Source of the DNA: Streptococcus mitis
GTDB lineage: Bacteria; Bacillota; Bacilli; Lactobacillales; Streptococcaceae
Direction of reading: 5' to 3'
Assembly (NCBI RefSeq): GCF_946190275.1
Contig: NZ_CAMHZQ010000022.1
Span: 1 to 34,341, forward strand
Length of the DNA: 34,341 nucleotides
Under the pieces are notes generated by a model, which ran no database searches, was not told the DNA's origin, and saw only the letters and a program-made list of their open reading frames with translations. Below are positions 16,001 through 22,854 of the stretch, piece after piece. Both the position numbers and the translations under genes were made by a program. How positions within the stretch are numbered: position 1 is the first letter of the stretch; the number at the start of each line of letters is the position of its first letter.

Positions 16001-17302
16001 AACTACAGCTACGAATCAAATCACCCATTTAATAACCCTGATAATTGGGAACTTGTTCCTTATTACGCAGACAAAGAAATTCAAGCTGGAGACGAGATCA
16101 ATGTGACATTTAAACCTGTGACTACCAAAGCTATGAGATGGCGCATGGATAGAAAAGCAGATAAAAATGGGGTTGCTTTAACTGAATTAAGTTTCCGAGC
16201 ACCAAGTGAGCTTGCAAAAGAGAGCACAGAGGGAAGAATTTTAGTAGATGGTAAAGAGCTTCCTGACTTCTCTGAAAATCGTTTGGACTATGAATTGATT
16301 TATAAAGGGGAACGTCCAAAAATCACTGTAGAAGGGAAAGATCAAGTCACATCTACAATTGTGGATAGTGGAAATGAAAATCTTCCTGTATTAGTCCGTC
16401 TGGTGTCAGAGAGTGGTAAGAATGTCAAAGAATACCGGATTAAATTGACTAAGGAAAAAGTGATAGACGCAAAACTTGTAGCTCCTGCTCAATATGACTT
16501 GCCTAGTCTTGAAGTGGTAGACAAAGAATTAAACTTCCAAACTCTTGAACAAAAAGACGATACTCTGTTTGAGGGAGAAGTTCGCCTGTTGCAAGAAGGT
16601 AAAGTTGGTAAGGAACGTATCTATACAGAAGTAACGACTGATGGCAAGAATAAAGAAAAATCACGTGAGATTCTGGAAGAACCTGTAAATAGAATTCTGT
16701 TGGTAGGTACTAAGAAGAAAACAAGTAACATTGAGACACAGGCGGGTGGACATCAAGACAATGATAGCAGTCAACCTACGGAACAAAAACCAGGAGCAAA
16801 TCCGAATCCAAATATTGTCATTCCAAATCCATCAAATAATGGTGTGACAAGTAACAGTTCAGATTTTAAAAATAATCTATCAGTTACTCCGAACGTTGTT
16901 ATACAAGCTCCTACTCAGGAAAGCAAAAAACCTGGATGGAACAAGGAAGATGGTAAATGGTATTATCGTCAACAAAATGGGGACTTGGCTAAGGGTTGGG
17001 TCAAAGATGGAGATACTTGGTATTACTTTGATCAAACAGGAAAAATGGAAACTGGCTGGATTAAAGATCAATCAGGTGCATGGTATTACTTGAATCAATC
17101 AGGGGCTATGTCATCTAATGAGTGGATTTTGGATCAAGATGGTAAGTGGTACTATGTTGATGCATCAGGTTCGATGAAGACAAGTCAATGGTTCCAAGTT
17201 GGAGACAAATGGTATTATGTTGATGCGAATGGATCCCTTGCTGTCAATACAGTAACTCCGGATGGTTATCAAGTAAATGAAAACGGTGAGTGGATCGGAT
17301 AA
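10076..17302 (+). CDS. bgaA: BgaA-type surface beta-galactosidase (GH2) with choline-binding tail; signal peptide frameshifted
   Basis: This giant exo-beta-galactosidase should remove terminal beta-1,4 galactose from glycans at the cell surface. In order it shows a hydrophobic leader (in this frame only the second half of a YSIRK signal, cleaving near VYA-NE), a KTEE/KSED-rich spacer, the GH2 sugar-binding and sandwich domains, and the GH2 barrel. The acid/base glutamate is in WSIGNEIGE (codon at 11912) and the nucleophile in YGSETSS (codon at 12155), 81 residues apart as in pneumococcal BgaA. Several Ig-like domains, two CBM71-type modules (from about 14630 and 15670) and further repeats follow. 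The C-terminus has five WYY choline-binding repeats (16930-17235) and no LPxTG. ATG 10076 is the first ATG in this frame but has no clear ribosome site. Promoter upstream; bidirectional terminator downstream. Confidence 0.88.
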   Translation: MKAVTKRRITCKKVIGTKKECIVFENFQSVLIGTCALLLGASVNLSSSVYANENAAEIVSTNRTEHQSENLKTTGLSSEHKAENVSLKENVDGSDAVVKPHADQPLVSVANTQSVPLVEGKAEVENKTEERNKPEDSNKLEETNKTEVTDKSEDKNKSEDKKKSEETSKEESQDRSVSKDKQEFKSATNEVVDKLIEDRNISFNQNWHFKLNANAKEAVKPDADISSWKKMDLPHDWSIHFDFDHDSPAQNEGGQLNGGDGWYRKTFKLDEKDLNKDVRVTFDGVYMDSQVFVNGQLVGHYPNGYNQFSYDISNYLHKDGRENVISVHAVNKQPSSRWYSGSGIYRDVSLQVTDKIHVEKNGTTILTPKLESQQGGKVETQVSSTIVNTDNKDHEIVAEYQIFERGGKAVTELVRTESKTLKAKEIIHLDSALEVEKPKLWTVSSDKPALYEMVTRVYKDGQLVDAKKDLFGYRYYNWTPDQGFSLNGEHIKFHGVSLHHDHGALGAEENYKAEYRRLKQMKEMGVNSIRTTHNPASPQTLQIAAELGLLVQEEAFDTWYGGKKPYDYGRFFEKDATHPEARKGEKWSDYDLRTMVERDKNNPAVVMWSIGNEIGEADGKAHSLATVKRLVKVIKSVDNTRYVTMGADKFRFGDGTGDHEKIADELDAVGLNYSEENYQTLHAKHPKWLIYGSETSSATRTRGSYFHPESEWVGSNQYWRNYEQSDYGNDRVGWGKTATASWTFDRDHPGYAGQFIWTGTDYIGEPTPWHNQNSTPVKSSYFGIVDTAGIPKNDYYLYQSQWVSAKKKPMVHLLPHWNWEKTELADNVADAENRIPVRAYSNAASVELFLNNESLGLKKFNKKQTSDGRTYQEGENPNELYLEWKVAYKPGTLEAVARDESGKEIARDKIVTAGEPAGVRLVKEENAIAADGKDLTYIYYEIVDSKGNVVPTANNLVHFQLHGQGQLVGVDNGEQASRERYKEQADGSWIRRAFNGKGVAIVKSTDQAGKFTLTAYSGLLKSDQVTVFTGKSDQSEKTVLGTEIPKVRTVLGQKLKMPQTVPFVYSDGSREKRPVTWSQVDVSQAGIVTVKGMSDGREVEARVEVLTIANELPAVKRMAPGTDLSSVDKLVSLVSTDGRIHNYEVENWEISPEDQEKLSTPGAHIQMTSQLGDRTIHATLIVDDGKELAQVTPTIAVGGESVTELSNEHPVHYHKLSYGAKIPEVSASAENADVKVVQANESNGMRASIYVQPKDGGQLQTYAVQFLVDSPQIESLSLRVDQASSLKEDQTVKVTVLARYQDGTEAILPTDKVTFSSQGEGGVSVNKGMLELHKPGSLTLQAQYEGAKGELPLTIAANTEDKVVQAIRPVSLVTDLHQTPNLPSTVTVEYDKGFPKVHKVVWDSIPSEKLNQYHTFEVLGKVEGLNQEARATVSVEGIVKVEDVSITTPISEAPTLPESVRTYYSNGQVSSAKVAWDTIDASQYAKEGIFTVTGHVEGTQLTTKLHVRVSSQTEIGKNISDQWTGSELPLAFASDSHSYDPVSNVNDKVISYGDQPANRWSNWKRSEEASVGVLFGDSGILTKRSVDNLNVAFYEDSGVGAPKSYVIEYYVGEKAPTAPKNPGYVEGENHVFNDSKNWKPVTNLKAPDQLKAGEMNHFSFDKVDTYAVRIRMTRADDKLGTSITELQVFSKKVAPAKEATTNIKVAGKDLPHFNPDLTDYYLDYSDGKIPEVTASITNNGLATVVPSVKEGDPVRVIVKAENGDILGEYNLHFTKDKDLLARKPIAAAKQSQLLQLGQPLELPNKVPVYFAGKSGYDVKDLAVEWEKVPASTLNKAGEYTIKGHVVGSEVPVELSVRVTDKVGRSLSDNPDYLATHSQAFASATNDLDDNSNDRVDYLNDNDRNQDNRWTNWSANPSANPEVSVGVIFKKNGKIVDRKVSQAKLNFFADSGTDAPAKLVLERYIGPDFDVPVYYSNYSYESNHPFNNPDNWELVPYYADKEIQAGDEINVTFKPVTTKAMRWRMDRKADKNGVALTELSFRAPSELAKESTEGRILVDGKELPDFSENRLDYELIYKGERPKITVEGKDQVTSTIVDSGNENLPVLVRLVSESGKNVKEYRIKLTKEKVIDAKLVAPAQYDLPSLEVVDKELNFQTLEQKDDTLFEGEVRLLQEGKVGKERIYTEVTTDGKNKEKSREILEEPVNRILLVGTKKKTSNIETQAGGHQDNDSSQPTEQKPGANPNPNIVIPNPSNNGVTSNSSDFKNNLSVTPNVVIQAPTQESKKPGWNKEDGKWYYRQQNGDLAKGWVKDGDTWYYFDQTGKMETGWIKDQSGAWYYLNQSGAMSSNEWILDQDGKWYYVDASGSMKTSQWFQVGDKWYYVDANGSLAVNTVTPDGYQVNENGEWIG
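10105..10206 (+). pseudogene. Out-of-frame YSIRK leader of bgaA
   Basis: The authentic-looking start is ATG 10105, five bases after AAGGAGG (10093-10099). It encodes 33 residues beginning MQKGNWNKKRVYSIRKFSVG, a classical YSIRK/GxxxS signal-peptide start (YSIRK at residues 12-16), then runs out of frame after GA (about 10163-10168) to a TAA at 10204. The hydrophobic continuation of the signal peptide lies in the next frame. An 11-base loss between two GTGCTT-like repeats explains the break. Confidence 0.8.
16930..17300 (+). repeat. Choline-binding repeats at the BgaA C-terminus
   Basis: Five ~20-residue units with the signatures GKWYYRQQNG, DTWYYFDQTG, GAWYYLNQSG, GKWYYVDASG and DKWYYVDANG, then a typical terminal cap ending NENGEWIG. 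Such repeats bind phosphocholine on teichoic acids. Confidence 0.93.
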
Positions 17303-17354
17303 GATTGATTTGAGGAATGTAACTTTCTCATAAGATTTATTCTGTGCAGTGTTC

Positions 17355-17383
17355 CCAAGCGAGACAAGAGAAGTCTCGCTTGG
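17355..17383. repeat. Strong 11-bp hairpin downstream of bgaA
   Basis: CCAAGCGAGAC, loop AAGAGAA, GTCTCGCTTGG: a perfect 11-base stem, but followed by AAACGC rather than T. It may be a processing or mRNA 3'-end stability hairpin rather than a terminator. Confidence 0.6.
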
Positions 17384-17416
17384 AAACGCTCTGCTCAAAC
17401 GATTTTTAAACAAGAA

Positions 17417-17462
17417 AAAAGGATTTACCCAAGTCAAAAGGGTTAAATCCTTTATTTTTTAT
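17417..17462. terminator. Bidirectional terminator between bgaA and the DUF3397-like gene
   Basis: AAAGGATTTACCC and GGGTTAAATCCTTT form a long stem flanked by an A-run on the left and ATTTTTT on the right, so it can end transcription from both converging genes. Confidence 0.85.
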
Positions 17463-17480
17463 GTCTCATATAAGATTCAG

Positions 17481-17822
17481 CTAGAGGGCCATCAATTCAA
17501 CAATCATCTCGATATACATGACAAGAGTTAATAAAAATCCTGCACGCCAGAAGAATTTGATGAATTTAGGATAGTAAAAGCTACGTTTTTTCAAAAGAAA
17601 GAAAAAAACGAGAATAATGGCTAGGAGTGAGAGGGCTAGGCCCAGTCTAGGGAGGAAATTATGGGTAAAGGTTTTAGCTGTAATAATGTAATATTCAAAT
17701 ACCAAGACTGGAAAAGCCAAATCCGCAAAGTTTCGTCCTAGTTTTTTTAATCTAAAAAGTTTGGTTATGATAATGCAGACTACTAGAGTCAGTATCAATA
17801 ATAAAATAGATGCTAATTTCAT
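17481..17822 (-). CDS. DUF3397-like four-helix membrane protein
   Basis: This is a 113-residue hydrophobic protein with four predicted membrane segments, separated by a basic turn (KLFRLKKLGR), a short outer loop (TFTHNFLP) and a basic KKRSFYYPKFIKFFWR loop. Size and layout fit the DUF3397 family of Firmicutes, whose function is unknown. The frame can be extended five codons to 17837, but a -10 box (TACAAT) sits directly against that ATG, so transcription should begin inside the extension; I therefore prefer the ATG at 17822. It is divergent from mnmL, with 115 bases between the starts. Confidence 0.7.
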   Translation of the reverse strand: MKLASILLLILTLVVCIIITKLFRLKKLGRNFADLAFPVLVFEYYIITAKTFTHNFLPRLGLALSLLAIILVFFFLLKKRSFYYPKFIKFFWRAGFLLTLVMYIEMIVELMAL

Positions 17823-17837
17823 TAAAATCATACCCAT

Positions 17838-17866
17838 ATTGTATCATAAAAAAAGGCTAATGGAAA
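17838..17866 (-). promoter_or_regulatory. Promoter of the DUF3397-like gene
   Basis: On the minus strand: TTTCCA (17866-17861), 17-base spacer, extended -10 TGA-TACAAT (hexamer 17843-17838). It predicts a very short leader. Confidence 0.6.
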
Positions 17867-17901
17867 CGAGAAACAGAGGAATTTATAGGAAAGTCAGGCT
17901 T

Positions 17902-17930
17902 TTGAGATTGTGGGTGTTTTTTGTTATAAT
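17902..17930 (+). promoter_or_regulatory. Promoter of the mnmL-mnmM operon
   Basis: TTGAGA (17902-17907), 17-base spacer, TATAAT (17925-17930). The -10 box overlaps one ATG (17929) and lies seven bases before the next in-frame ATG (17938). Confidence 0.75.
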
Positions 17931-17937
17931 GAAAGTT

Positions 17938-18885
17938 ATGAAATCTTATAATACCTTGAATGATTATTATCGAAAACTCTTTGGAGAAAAGACCTTTAAA
18001 GTCCCTATTGATGCGGGATTTGACTGTCCCAATCGTGATGGAACTGTGGCTCATGGGGGCTGTACTTTTTGTACGGTTTCTGGTTCTGGAGATGCCATTG
18101 TGGCACCGGATGCGCCTATCCGTGAGCAATTTTATAAGGAAATTGACTTTATGCACCGCAAGTGGCCAGATGTTCAGAAGTATCTGGTTTATTTTCAAAA
18201 TTTTACCAACACCCATGAAAAGGTGGAAGTCATCCGAGAGCGCTATGAGCAGGCTATCAATGAGCCAGGTGTAGTAGGAATCAATATCGGAACGCGCCCA
18301 GATTGTTTACCAGATGAAACCATCGAATATTTGGCTGAGTTATCTGAGCGCATGCATGTGACGGTTGAATTGGGTTTGCAGACCACTTATGAAGCAACCT
18401 CTGATCTGATTAACCGTGCCCATTCCTATGAATTGTACGTGGAAACGGTCAAGCGTTTGAGAAAGTATCCCAAGATTGAGATTGTTTCTCATTTGATCAA
18501 TGGCTTGCCTGGTGAAACCCATGAGATGATGATTGAAAATGTCCGTCGCTGTGTTACGGATAACGACATTCAAGGGATTAAACTGCATTTGCTTCACCTG
18601 ATGACCAATACGCGTATGCAACGAGATTACCATGAGGGACGTTTACAATTGATGAGCCAGGACGAATATGTCAAGGTCATCTGTGATCAACTGGAAATCA
18701 TACCCAAGCATATCGTCATCCATCGAATCACGGGAGATGCACCTAGAGATATGCTGATTGGTCCTATGTGGAGCCTCAATAAATGGGAAGTCCTCAACAG
18801 CATTGAGATGGAGATGCGACGTCGTGGAAGTGTTCAAGGATGCAAGGCTGTAAAACAGGAGTTTGAAAATGAAAAGACCACTTGA
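17938..18885 (+). CDS. mnmL: Radical SAM protein, TIGR01212/YtqA (MnmL) type
   Basis: This 315-residue radical SAM enzyme has the cluster-binding cysteines in DCPNRDGTVAHGGCTFC, unusually widely spaced at the first gap (C-x10-C-x2-C), as in the TIGR01212 family. It also has NIGTRPDCL and VELGLQT strands of the SAM barrel. The Bacillus homologue YtqA has been renamed MnmL and, with MnmM, is implicated in converting cmnm5U to mnm5U at the tRNA wobble position; that role is from the literature as I recall it. The next gene here is the MnmM homologue, supporting the assignment. I chose ATG 17938 because the promoter's predicted start site coincides with it; earlier ATGs fall inside the -10 box or upstream. 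The mRNA would be nearly leaderless. It overlaps mnmM by 17 bases. Confidence 0.87.
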   Translation: MKSYNTLNDYYRKLFGEKTFKVPIDAGFDCPNRDGTVAHGGCTFCTVSGSGDAIVAPDAPIREQFYKEIDFMHRKWPDVQKYLVYFQNFTNTHEKVEVIRERYEQAINEPGVVGINIGTRPDCLPDETIEYLAELSERMHVTVELGLQTTYEATSDLINRAHSYELYVETVKRLRKYPKIEIVSHLINGLPGETHEMMIENVRRCVTDNDIQGIKLHLLHLMTNTRMQRDYHEGRLQLMSQDEYVKVICDQLEIIPKHIVIHRITGDAPRDMLIGPMWSLNKWEVLNSIEMEMRRRGSVQGCKAVKQEFENEKTT

Positions 18886-19426
18886 AATGGCACATGATTT
18901 TTTGGCTGAGGTTGTAACTCAGGACGATATCGTAGTGGATGCGACTATGGGAAATGGTCATGACACCCTTTTTCTAGCTAAATTAGCCAAGCAAGTCTAT
19001 GCCTTTGATATTCAGGAGCAAGCCTTGGAAAAGACCCAAGAGCGTTTGAACCAAGCTGGCCTGACAAATGCCCAGTTAATCTTGCAAGGTCATGAGACAC
19101 TGGACCAGTTTGTGACAGAAGCCAAGGCAGGGATTTTTAATCTGGGCTATCTGCCATCAGCTGATAAGTCAGTCATTACCCAACCTCAGACAACGATTGA
19201 AGCATTAGAAAAGCTGTGTGGCTTACTTGCCAAAGGTGGACGGATTGCTATTATGATCTACTATGGTCATGAAGGAGGCGACATCGAGAGAGATGCTGTC
19301 TTGGATTTTGTCAGCCAGTTGAACCAACAAGAGTATACAGCTGCCATTTACCGAACCCTGAACCAAGTTAATAACCCGCCATTTTTAGTAATGATTGAAA
19401 AATTAGAGAGATATAGACATGGATAA
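18869..19426 (+). CDS. mnmM: SAM-dependent methyltransferase, YtqB/MnmM type
   Basis: This is a 185-residue class I methyltransferase of the YtqB group. Motif I is VVDATMGNGHDT, followed by the acidic end of strand two (VYAFDIQE) and a LGYLPSADK loop typical of the family. Its Bacillus homologue methylates nm5U34 to mnm5U34 in tRNA (MnmM). I prefer ATG 18869, seven bases after AGGAG; an upstream TTG (18863) is too close to the ribosome site. It overlaps mnmL by 17 bases and the next small gene by eight, so the three are translated as one unit. Confidence 0.88.
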   Translation: MKRPLEMAHDFLAEVVTQDDIVVDATMGNGHDTLFLAKLAKQVYAFDIQEQALEKTQERLNQAGLTNAQLILQGHETLDQFVTEAKAGIFNLGYLPSADKSVITQPQTTIEALEKLCGLLAKGGRIAIMIYYGHEGGDIERDAVLDFVSQLNQQEYTAAIYRTLNQVNNPPFLVMIEKLERYRHG

Positions 19427-19673
19427 ACAATACCTACGTGAAAAGCTGGATGCCATGCGTCAGAATTTTGTTGAATCAACCCACCACGAACGAGCAGTGG
19501 GTGTGTTAGACCAAGCACATATGAGCAAAAAAATGCTTAAAATCAAGAAAAAATTAGTTGCTCTTGAAATGGAACGGTGTCAGAGAAAAATTGAGCACAA
19601 GGATTGTTCCAAGATTGACCAAAAAATCAAAGAGCAGAAGGAGATTTTTGAATCTTGTTGTAAAAAAGATTAA
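19419..19673 (+). CDS. Small basic helical protein, unknown function
   Basis: This 84-residue protein is rich in Lys/Glu and probably all-helical or coiled coil (KKMLKIKKKLVALEMERCQRK). It contains cysteines at C54, C63, C80 and C81, including a CC pair near the end. Its ATG overlaps the mnmM stop by eight bases, and a GGAGG for the following antiporter gene lies just after its stop. Conserved operon position argues that it is real; I do not recognise a family. Confidence 0.7.
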   Translation: MDKQYLREKLDAMRQNFVESTHHERAVGVLDQAHMSKKMLKIKKKLVALEMERCQRKIEHKDCSKIDQKIKEQKEIFESCCKKD

Positions 19674-19684
19674 GGAGGTCGTGC

Positions 19685-21739
19685 GTGGAATTACTGATTT
19701 ACCTCATCCTATTTTTACTGGTTTTGATTGTCTCAAGTACAACCAATAAGCTCCTGCCCTTTTTGCCTCTCCCTTTGGTGCAAATTCTTTTGGGAATTGT
19801 GATTGGTCTCTTTTTACCCAATACCGACTTTCACCTCAATACGGAGTTGTTTTTGGCACTGGTTATCGGGCCCTTGCTTTTCCGAGAGTCGGAGGAAGCA
19901 GATATTACGGCTATTTTAAAACACTGGCGAATCATTGTTTATCTCATATTTCCAGTGATTTTCATCTCGACCCTGAGTTTGGGTGGCTTGGCTCATCTTC
20001 TTTGGCTCAGTCTTCCCTTGGCGGCTTGCTTGGCTGTTGGGGCGGCACTTGGCCCTACGGATTTGGTGGCCTTTGCCTCTCTTTCGGAGCGGTTTAGCTT
20101 TCCAAAGCGCGTGTCTAATATTCTCAAGGGTGAAGGACTCTTGAATGATGCTTCTGGCTTGGTTGCCTTTCAGGTAGCTTTGACAGCTTGGACAACTGGG
20201 TCCTTTTCCCTTGGGCAAGCGAGTAGTTCGCTCATCTTTTCAATCCTAGGCGGTTTTTTGATTGGCTTTTTAACAGCCATGACCAACCGTTTCCTCCATA
20301 GTTTCTTGCTAAGTGTGAGAGCAACGGATATTGCTAGTGAGCTCCTTCTGGAATTGAGTTTGCCCTTGATAACCTTCTTTCTGGCAGAAGAAGTCCACGT
20401 TTCAGGGATTATTGCCGTTGTAGTTGCTGGGATTTTAAAGGCAAGCCGTTTTAAGAAAATTACGCTCCTCGAAGCCCAAGTGGATACGGTGACCGAGACG
20501 GTCTGGCATACAGTGAACTTTATGCTGAACGGTTCTGTCTTTGTGATTTTAGGGATGGAGTTGGAAATGATAGCAGAGCCTATCTTGACCAATCCAATCT
20601 ATAATCCCTTACTGTTATTGGTATCTCTTATAGCCCTTACCTTTGTCCTCTTTGCCATTCGTTTTGTCATGATCTATGGCTATTATGCTTATAGGACTAG
20701 ACGTCTCAAGAAAAAGCTAAATAAGTATATGAAGGACATGCTTCTTTTGACTTTCTCAGGTGTCAAGGGAACGGTGTCGATTGCTACGATCCTTCTGATA
20801 CCAAGTAATCTAGAGCAGGAGTACCCTCTCTTGCTTTTCCTTGTCGCAGGTGTGACGCTTGTAAGTTTTTTAACAGGCCTCGTGGTCTTGCCTCATCTTT
20901 CTGATGAACAGGAAGAAAGCAAGGATTATCTCATGCATATCGCCATTTTGAATGAAGTAACGCTAGAGTTGGAAAAAGAGTTGGAAGACACCAAAAATAA
21001 ACTTCCCCTCTATGCGGCTATTGATAATTATCATGGACGTATTGAAAATCTCATCCTGAGCCAAGAAAATAAGGGGGCTCAAGAAGACTGGGAGGCCTTG
21101 AAACTTCTCATCCTCAGTATTGAAAGTGATGGTTTAGAACAGGCCTACGAAGAAGGCAAGATGAGTGAGCGTGCTTATCGAGTCTACCAACGTTATCTGA
21201 AAAACATGGAACAAAGTATCAATCGTAAGTTTGCGTCACGATTGACCTATTATTTCCTTGTTTCCTTGCGGATTTTACGTTTTCTCCTTCACGAAGTCTT
21301 TACTCTTGGCAAGACTTTTCGCAGTTGGAAAAATGAAGAATCACAGAAACTCAGAGCCCTTGACTATGATCAAATCGCAGAGCTTTATCTAGAAAATACA
21401 GAGATGATTATCGAAAGTTTGGAGAACCTAAAAGGGGTTTATAAGAGCTCTTTAATCAGCTTCATGCAGGATTCTCGTCTTCGAGAAACAGCTATTATTA
21501 CCAGTGGAGCCTTTGTCGAACGGGTTATCAATCGTGTCAAACCCAACAATATCGATGAAATGCTGAGAGGCTATTATCTGGAGCGCAAGTTGATTTTCGA
21601 ATACGAAGAAAAACGATTGATTACGACCAAGTATGCCAAGAAGTTACGACAAAATGTCAATAACTTAGAGAACTATTCTCTCAAGGAAGCTGCCAATACC
21701 CTGCCTTATGATATGGTGGAATTGGTAAGAAGAAATTAG
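19685..21739 (+). CDS. Cation:proton antiporter, CPA1/NhaP type
   Basis: This is a 684-residue Na+(K+)/H+ antiporter. The first ~400 residues are about twelve membrane segments containing the CPA1 marks GPTDLVAF (D126) and GEGLLNDASG with the ion-binding N154-D155 pair. The last ~270 residues are a soluble, charged helical tail (from about EEQESKDYL) likely to be a cytoplasmic regulatory domain. It starts with GTG 19685 behind AAGGAGG. It is predicted to exchange cytoplasmic Na+ or K+ for H+ in pH and salt homeostasis. It is the fourth gene of the run beginning with mnmL; no hairpin terminator follows, only a BOX element. Confidence 0.9.
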   Translation: MELLIYLILFLLVLIVSSTTNKLLPFLPLPLVQILLGIVIGLFLPNTDFHLNTELFLALVIGPLLFRESEEADITAILKHWRIIVYLIFPVIFISTLSLGGLAHLLWLSLPLAACLAVGAALGPTDLVAFASLSERFSFPKRVSNILKGEGLLNDASGLVAFQVALTAWTTGSFSLGQASSSLIFSILGGFLIGFLTAMTNRFLHSFLLSVRATDIASELLLELSLPLITFFLAEEVHVSGIIAVVVAGILKASRFKKITLLEAQVDTVTETVWHTVNFMLNGSVFVILGMELEMIAEPILTNPIYNPLLLLVSLIALTFVLFAIRFVMIYGYYAYRTRRLKKKLNKYMKDMLLLTFSGVKGTVSIATILLIPSNLEQEYPLLLFLVAGVTLVSFLTGLVVLPHLSDEQEESKDYLMHIAILNEVTLELEKELEDTKNKLPLYAAIDNYHGRIENLILSQENKGAQEDWEALKLLILSIESDGLEQAYEEGKMSERAYRVYQRYLKNMEQSINRKFASRLTYYFLVSLRILRFLLHEVFTLGKTFRSWKNEESQKLRALDYDQIAELYLENTEMIIESLENLKGVYKSSLISFMQDSRLRETAIITSGAFVERVINRVKPNNIDEMLRGYYLERKLIFEYEEKRLITTKYAKKLRQNVNNLENYSLKEAANTLPYDMVELVRRN

Positions 21740-21742
21740 TTA

Positions 21743-21894
21743 ATACTCTTCGAAAATCTCTTCAAACCACGTCAGCGTCGCCTTACCGTAGGTATGGTTA
21801 CTGACTTCGTCAGTTTCATCTACAACCTCAAAGCAGTGCTTTGAGCAACCTGCGGCTAGCTTCCTAGTTTGATCTTTGATTTTCATTGAGTATA
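21743..21894 (-). repeat. BOX element, copy 3 (boxA-boxB x1-boxC)
   Basis: Same orientation as copies 1 and 2 but with a single boxB (about 21803-21845). It begins three bases after the antiporter stop codon and ends 24 bases before the YihY-type gene, so it fills the whole intergenic gap. Confidence 0.92.
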
Positions 21895-21918
21895 AGATTG
21901 TAAGTGAAGGAGTGTGAC

Positions 21919-22779
21919 ATGAAGAAGTGGTGGAAAGAGCTGATAGATAAGCCCTTATTAAAAGCTTTTTTACATTATTATCAAGCATCAGATAGTGAGT
22001 TGACCAGCGTCGCAGTGGCCTACTATTGGTTGATTTCGATTTTCCCCCTGCTTTTGGTGGTGGTCAATATCCTCCCTTATTTTCAGATTCCAGTTTCTAA
22101 TTTTTTAAAGGTTATCAATGAATTTTTGCCAGATACCATGTTTGATGTGGTCGCAAAGATTATTACAGAGGTGCTGACCCAACCGTCAACGGGCTTATTG
22201 AGTTTTGCGGTTTTGTCAGCCCTCTGGACCTTTTCAAAATCCATGAATTTCCTACAAAAAGCCTTTAATAAAGCTTACGGAGTAGCAAAAAATCGTGGAA
22301 TGATTTCCCATCAGCTCATGAGTTTGTTTGTCAGTTTTGGTCTGCAGATTCTATTTGCCTTAGCTCTCTTTCTCAGTGTCTTTGGCCGCATGCTCCTCAA
22401 CCTTGTCAAAAGCTATTGGAAATCGGATGGTCCTCTCTTTGATTATCTGCAAGACCTAACTGGCCCCTTGGTCTATTCCTTGATTTTTGCTATCTTGGTC
22501 ATGCTTTATTATTTTCTGCCTAATGTCAAGGTGCGACGGATTCGACATGTATTACCAGGTAGTGCCTTTGTCTTGTTGACTCTGGCCTTACTGCTCAATA
22601 TCTTTTCAGTCTATGTTAACAATTATGTCAATCACTTAGTAGACGTGCGTTTTTTCAGTTCCGTCGTCGTGGTGGTCATGATGTTCTGGTTTATTCTCAT
22701 CGCTAAGATTTTGATTGTCGGTGCGGTGATCAATGCCAGTGTTCAAAGTTTGAAAGATTCGAACTTTAGAATAAATTAA
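21919..22779 (+). CDS. YihY/BrkB-family membrane protein
   Basis: This is a 286-residue membrane protein with about six hydrophobic helices. Family features include the early A-YYWLISIFPLLLV motif, the LSALWTFSKSMNFLQKAFNKAYG segment following the second helix, and the late YYFLPNVKVRRIRHVLPGSAF motif. YihY/BrkB proteins were once taken for RNase BN, which was an error; their true role is unclear. I chose ATG 21919, eight bases after AAGGAG; a GTG at 21904 overlaps that ribosome site. No separate promoter is evident; transcription may read through the BOX. A strong bidirectional terminator separates it from queA. Confidence 0.88.
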   Translation: MKKWWKELIDKPLLKAFLHYYQASDSELTSVAVAYYWLISIFPLLLVVVNILPYFQIPVSNFLKVINEFLPDTMFDVVAKIITEVLTQPSTGLLSFAVLSALWTFSKSMNFLQKAFNKAYGVAKNRGMISHQLMSLFVSFGLQILFALALFLSVFGRMLLNLVKSYWKSDGPLFDYLQDLTGPLVYSLIFAILVMLYYFLPNVKVRRIRHVLPGSAFVLLTLALLLNIFSVYVNNYVNHLVDVRFFSSVVVVVMMFWFILIAKILIVGAVINASVQSLKDSNFRIN

Positions 22780-22797
22780 TTCTTTATCCATTACAAA

Positions 22798-22843
22798 ACG
22801 CATACTATCAGGCTTTATAAAACCTTGATAATATGCGCTTTTT
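22798..22843. terminator. Bidirectional palindromic terminator between the YihY-type gene and queA
   Basis: A stem of about 18 pairs runs from CGCATACTATCA (22799-22810) to TGATAATATGCG (22826-22837) and is followed by CTTTTT. The same palindrome recurs at 28603-28648. Confidence 0.85.
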
Positions 22844-22854
22844 GATTGTGAAAA

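Noticed and set aside
18863..18868. TTG start for mnmM
   Set aside because: It is only one base from the AGGAG; ATG 18869 has the right spacing.
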